From: Agromyces badenianii
GTDB lineage: Bacteria; Actinomycetota; Actinomycetes; Actinomycetales; Microbacteriaceae
DNA: 64,000 nucleotides
Direction of reading: 5' to 3'
Assembly (NCBI RefSeq): GCF_003070885.1
Contig: NZ_CP028913.1
Span: 248,001-312,000 of the forward strand
Positions 60,395-64,000 of the stretch are shown here, in pieces; positions within the stretch are counted from its first letter, which is position 1; the number at the start of each line of letters is the position of its first letter. Under the pieces are notes generated by a model that worked only from the letters and a program-made list of their open reading frames with translations, had not been told where the DNA came from and ran no database searches. The position numbers and the translations under genes are program-made.

Positions 60395-60631
60395 GAAGAC
60401 TCCAGATTCACAGATGCCGCGGCCGCGAGCGCGGCGAGCGGGCAGCAGTTCGCTGCACCTGCGATGCAATACCCGAACGGATGCCTCGGCGCCGATCCTC
60501 ATGGATCCCTAACGGGCCGCCCGTCGATCCGAATGCCTCGCTCACGGCGCACCCGCTGGCGTGATCGGAGGTCGAGACGACTCGAGGGCGACGTTTCGCG
60601 ACGACGCCGCCGGGGACGGTACGTTTGCCCC

Positions 60632-61027
60632 ATGGATGCAGCCGCGACCGTCTCGGTCATCGCCGAGGTGATCGCGTGGTTTGCGCTGGCCTCAGGGCTC
60701 GGATGCCTGCTGATCGCCCTGCTCATCCGCGTGGTCGACGGCCCGTGGCTCCGAACCGAGGCCGTCGTCGTCGACGGTGATGGCGGGAGCGTCGTGCGGT
60801 GGTTCGCCGACGGCGCGTTCTACTCCCGAGCGCTCAGCCCCGACGAGCGGGCCCATGTCACGAACCCCGACGAGGAGCTCGCGTACTACAAGCAGCGCGA
60901 ACCCCGGCGGCTGCGGCTCCACGAACCGCCCACGGGGCGTCGCGTGGTCGGCATCGTCGGCATCGTGCTCGTCGGCATCGCCGTCGTCGCGACCGTCGTC
61001 GGCCTCGTGCTGATGTTCGTCGGCTGA
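60632..61027 (+). CDS. Two-TM membrane protein between the K+ systems
   Basis: A 131-aa protein: TM1 at about residues 10-33 (AEVIAWFALASGLGCLLIAL), a middle domain with EAVVVDGDGGSVVRWFADG and YYKQREPRRLRLHEPP, and TM2 at about 108-130 (GIVGIVLVGIAVVATVVGLV). No known family. TACGTT (60620-60625) lies 6 nt before the ATG (leaderless). Divergent from kdp, convergent with the trk genes. Confidence 0.75.
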   Translation: MDAAATVSVIAEVIAWFALASGLGCLLIALLIRVVDGPWLRTEAVVVDGDGGSVVRWFADGAFYSRALSPDERAHVTNPDEELAYYKQREPRRLRLHEPPTGRRVVGIVGIVLVGIAVVATVVGLVLMFVG

Positions 61028-61085
61028 CCAGACCGCCGAAACGTCAGTTCACGACCGGCGGCCGCCCCGCGGCATCCGCTCGCAG

Positions 61086-61754
61086 TTATTCGAGCGCCGC
61101 GAACCGCTCGATGTCGCCCTCGGTGCCCGAGACGATGATGAGGTCGTGGTTTGAGACGACGGTGTTCTCGGTCGCATACGTGAACGGCTTGCCGGGGCTC
61201 TTCACGCCGACGACGGTGACGCGATACTTCGACCGCACCCCCGACTCGGTGAGGTTCTTGCCTCGGATCGGCTTCGGCGGGTACATCTTGACGAGGGCGA
61301 AGTCGTCGTCGAACTCGATGAAGTCGAGCATGCGCCCGCTCACGAGGTGCGCGGTGCGCTCGCCGGCTTCGCGCTCGGGGTAGATGACGTGGTTCGCGCC
61401 GATGCGCTGCAGGATCTTGCCGTGCGAGGCCGAGATCGCCTTCGCCCAGATCTGCGGGATCTTCAGGTCGACGAGGTTCGCGGTGATGAGCACGGATGCC
61501 TCGATCGACGACCCCACCGCGCAGACCGCGATGGAGAAGTCCTGTGCGCCGATCTGCTTGAGCGCGTCGATCGACTTCGCATCGGCGACGACGGCGTGGG
61601 TGACCCGCTCCGACCACTTCTGCACGAGCGATTCGTTCTCGTCGACGGCGAGCACCTCGCGGCCGAGGCGGTCGAGCTGGCCCGCGGTGGCCGCACCGAA
61701 CCTGCCGAGGCCGATCACGAGCACCGGGGCGTCGTGCCTGATTCGATCAACCAA
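61086..61754 (-). CDS. trkA: TrkA/KtrA-type K+ uptake regulatory subunit
   Basis: A 222-aa cytoplasmic RCK protein: nucleotide-binding GLGRFG (15-20), VDENESLVQ, an RCK_N body (SIAVCAVGSSIEASVLITAN) and an RCK_C domain (LVKMYPPKPIRGKNLTESGV). It gates the membrane subunit encoded just upstream, with which it overlaps by 8 bp. Confidence 0.93.
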   Translation of the reverse strand: MVDRIRHDAPVLVIGLGRFGAATAGQLDRLGREVLAVDENESLVQKWSERVTHAVVADAKSIDALKQIGAQDFSIAVCAVGSSIEASVLITANLVDLKIPQIWAKAISASHGKILQRIGANHVIYPEREAGERTAHLVSGRMLDFIEFDDDFALVKMYPPKPIRGKNLTESGVRSKYRVTVVGVKSPGKPFTYATENTVVSNHDLIIVSGTEGDIERFAALE

Positions 61755-63189
61755 CGATGGGCCTCTCTTCGGGACGCTTGAACAACTGCCGGCGCTGGCT
61801 CGCCGCCAGGGCGGCGGCGAGTGTCACTGTACCAACCCGGCCCATGAACATCGTGGCTGCCATGACGTAGACGCCCCCTGGCGGCAGCTCGGCCGTCAGG
61901 CCGGTCGACAGGCCGCAGGTGGCGAACGCCGAGATCACGTCGAAGAGCACGTAGTCGAACGGCTGCTTCGTGATCTGCAGGATCGCGATCGACGACACGG
62001 CCACGATCGTGGCGCCCCAGAGCACGACGCTGACCGACAGTCGCAGCATGTCGCGCGGGATGCGCCGGCCGAACGCCTCCATCGAGGGCGCGCCTCTCGC
62101 CTCGGCGAACGCGGCCAGGAAGAGCACCGCGAGCGTGGTGACCTTGATGCCGCCGGCCGTCGACGCCGAACCGCCACCGATGAACATGAGCATGTCGGAG
62201 ACCAGCAGGCTGGATCCGTTGAGGTCGTGCATGTTGATGGTCGAGAAGCCGCCCGATCTCGTCATCATCGACATGAAGAACGACTGGAAGATCGTCGGCC
62301 CGGCGTCGAGCTGCCCGTAGGTCCTGGGGTTGCCGTACTCGAGCAGCAGGAACATCGCCGCGCCGGCCACGAAGAGGATCGTGGTCGTCGTGAGGGTGAG
62401 CTTGACGTGCACGCTCCAGCGATGCGGATGTCGCCAGGCCCGCGCCAGCGCGAAGATCACGGGGAAGCCGAGGCTGCCGAGGAAGACCCCGAGCATGAGC
62501 AGCGACTGGAACCAGTAGTCGCCGATGAGCGGTTCGAGGCCGCCGGGATTCGGGTTGAATCCCGTGTTCGTGAAGGCCATCGCCGAGTAGTAGAAGCTGT
62601 ACCAGACCGAGTGCCACGCGTCGTAGCCCGCGGCGAGCAGGCTCGGGATCATGCCGAGCGCGATCGTCACCTCGATCACGAGGGCGCTGATCGCGACCGT
62701 GGCGAGCAGCCCGCCGACCTCGCCGAGGCGCACGGCCTGCCGCTCGGAGACCGGGCCGACGTGGATGCGCGAGGGGTTCGAGTCGCTCGCCGCGATGAGC
62801 TTGGCCCGGAGCCCCAGCCGCCGCGAGATGACGAGGCCGAGGATAGAGGCGAGCGTCAGCACGCCGACGCCGCCGATGTTGACGCCGATGAAGACGAGGG
62901 TGTTGCCGAACGGCGACCAGTGCGTCGCCATGTCGACCGTCGCGAGGCCGGTGACGCAGATGACCGACACCGCCGTGAACACGGCGTCGTGGAGCGGCGT
63001 GATCTGCCGATCGGCGGTCGCGATCGGCAGCGAGAAGAGCACCGTGAACACGAGGATCAGCGCGGCGAAGATGAGGATCGCGAACCGCGACGGCGAGTGC
63101 TTCACGAGCGCGTCGACCGCGTCGCGCGCGCGGCCGAGCCATGACCGGCGGTCGACTCGACCGAGGCGGCCCATCGCCTGTGCGCGCAT
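61747..63189 (-). CDS. trkH: TrkH/KtrB-type K+ uptake membrane subunit
   Basis: A 480-aa transporter with four pseudo-repeats of M1-P-M2. Filter-like turns are SVICVTGLATVD, MAFTNTGFNPNP, MTRSGGFST and FATCGLSTGLT, each with the key Gly. A GGGSASTAGGIKVTT gate loop is present. ATG 63187-63189 used. Probably Na+- or H+-linked K+ uptake. In one operon with trkA. Confidence 0.93.
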   Translation of the reverse strand: MRAQAMGRLGRVDRRSWLGRARDAVDALVKHSPSRFAILIFAALILVFTVLFSLPIATADRQITPLHDAVFTAVSVICVTGLATVDMATHWSPFGNTLVFIGVNIGGVGVLTLASILGLVISRRLGLRAKLIAASDSNPSRIHVGPVSERQAVRLGEVGGLLATVAISALVIEVTIALGMIPSLLAAGYDAWHSVWYSFYYSAMAFTNTGFNPNPGGLEPLIGDYWFQSLLMLGVFLGSLGFPVIFALARAWRHPHRWSVHVKLTLTTTTILFVAGAAMFLLLEYGNPRTYGQLDAGPTIFQSFFMSMMTRSGGFSTINMHDLNGSSLLVSDMLMFIGGGSASTAGGIKVTTLAVLFLAAFAEARGAPSMEAFGRRIPRDMLRLSVSVVLWGATIVAVSSIAILQITKQPFDYVLFDVISAFATCGLSTGLTAELPPGGVYVMAATMFMGRVGTVTLAAALAASQRRQLFKRPEERPIVG

Positions 63190-63260
63190 CAAGCCCCCTC
63201 TGTGCCGTCACCGAACGCGTTGTCATGGTACTCCCCGCCGCGAATGACTAGCCTTGGGGC

Positions 63261-63701
63261 ATGGCGGACATCTTCGACGTGGTGGCGGACTCGACGCGGC
63301 GCGACATCCTCGCCGTGCTCCTCGAGCGCGAGAACTCTGTGCCATCGTCGGGGGGCGAGATCAGCGTGTCCGAGATCGTGACCGCGCTCGGCGCGAGCCA
63401 GCCGACGGTCTCCAAGCACCTGAAGGTCTTGCGCGAGTCCGGTCTCGTGGCGGTGCGCGAAGAGGGCCAGCACCGCTACTACCGGCTCGACCGCACCCCG
63501 CTCGAGACCCTCGAAGACTGGCTGATCCCGTTCGTGTCGACGGATGCCGCGGCCGACGCCGCGACCCTCGCGGGCGTCGCCGCACGCGACGAGGCCCCAC
63601 TCAACGAGGACCAGTTCGCGTTCGCATCCGCCATCGGCAAGGCCTTCGCCCAGACCGCCCACCAGGTCACCGCGGTGGTCGGGCCGAAGAAGCGCCGCTG
63701 A
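63261..63701 (+). CDS. ArsR family transcriptional regulator
   Basis: A 146-aa winged-helix protein: MADIFDVVADSTRRDILAVL, TALGASQPTVSKHLKVLRES (recognition helix), GLVAVREEGQHRYYRLD (wing), then a C-terminal extension. No obvious metal-binding Cys pair, so probably not a classic metalloregulator. TAGCCT (63249-63254) is 6 nt before the ATG. Confidence 0.9.
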   Translation: MADIFDVVADSTRRDILAVLLERENSVPSSGGEISVSEIVTALGASQPTVSKHLKVLRESGLVAVREEGQHRYYRLDRTPLETLEDWLIPFVSTDAAADAATLAGVAARDEAPLNEDQFAFASAIGKAFAQTAHQVTAVVGPKKRR

Positions 63702-63707
63702 CCGTTC

Positions 63708-64000
63708 TCACGCCGCCTCCGGAGTCGCGGCGCTCTTCGCGTGCCGCCGCTCGTTTCGACGTTCGTGCCGTCGCTCCGCGCGGCGCTCGAGCAGCGAGTA
63801 GAGCACCGGCACGAGCAGCAGCGTCAGCAGCGTCGAGGAGACGAGCCCGCCGATCACGACGATCGCGAGCGACTGCGAGATGAACACCCCGCCGCCGGTG
63901 AGGCCGAGCGACATGGGCAGCAGTGCGAACACCGTCGCGCACGCCGTCATGATGATGGGGCGCAGCCGCAGCCTCGAGCCGTGGATGACGGCGTCGAGCA
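63708..64000 (-). CDS. RND-family efflux permease, C-terminal end (cut by window edge)
   Basis: 97 residues open to the right edge: RLRLRPIIMTACATVFALLP, then MSLGLTGGGVFISQSLAIVV (TM11), IGGLVSSTLLTLLLVPVLYS (TM12) and an Arg/Glu-rich tail. This is the typical end of AcrB/MMPL-like inner-membrane exporters. Convergent with the ArsR gene, 6 bp apart. Confidence 0.85.
   Translation of the reverse strand, partial: LDAVIHGSRLRLRPIIMTACATVFALLPMSLGLTGGGVFISQSLAIVVIGGLVSSTLLTLLLVPVLYSLLERRAERRHERRNERRHAKSAATPEAA

Overview
The window is high-GC actinobacterial chromosome. The SerRS, PheA, LCP, Kdp and Ku/LigD proteins, many GTG starts, and repeated TANNNT boxes 6-7 nt before start codons all fit Microbacteriaceae (an Agromyces-like organism is my best guess; this is inference). 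No rRNA or CRISPR array was seen. Three tRNA genes are present: Ser(TGA), Ser(GCT) and Arg(ACG).

Bases 1-8470 are core genome: a DUF445 membrane protein (partial), prephenate dehydratase, a 4-TM protein, a diacylglycerol-kinase-like enzyme, seryl-tRNA synthetase coupled to a HAD phosphatase, and two LytR-CpsA-Psr cell-wall ligases, each followed by a tRNA-Ser gene.

Bases about 8470-30600 look like a genomic island that begins at the 3' end of tRNA-Ser(GCT). It holds two related modules, each with a small HTH-like protein and a tyrosine-recombinase-fold protein lacking catalytic residues, ATGA-coupled to a different partner (a DDE-transposase-like protein, or a winged-helix/nucleotidyltransferase-like protein). 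It also holds a cluster of small secreted proteins and lipoproteins built from two recurring domains, one gene being a natural fusion of both; a PadR/membrane pair; a three-gene operon led by a calcineurin-like phosphoesterase that has lost every metal-binding motif; an unknown acidic protein; an internally deleted IS21-type element that truncated an SOS-linked gene; and two SIR2-like genes divergent from a two-TM protein, which resemble an anti-phage defence locus. Several genes here are decayed.

Bases about 30630-47000 return to core or housekeeping content: Mn catalase, a pepsin-like aspartic protease, Ku and three-domain LigD (NHEJ), topoisomerase IB, a SAP-like small protein, an SDR, two DUF7882-type paralogues, tRNA-Arg, a DUF998 membrane protein, GNAT, MarR, a receiver-less winged-helix regulator, upp and tadA. 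Bases 47000-52430 hold a class I glutamine amidotransferase coupled to a CDF transporter, proC coupled to a GH20 hexosaminidase, and rlmC. Bases 52548-63189 are a potassium region: kdp structural genes with kdpDE in one coupled array, an extra small membrane peptide before kdpF, then TrkA/TrkH-type uptake genes. The window ends with an ArsR regulator convergent with the 3' end of an RND efflux permease gene.
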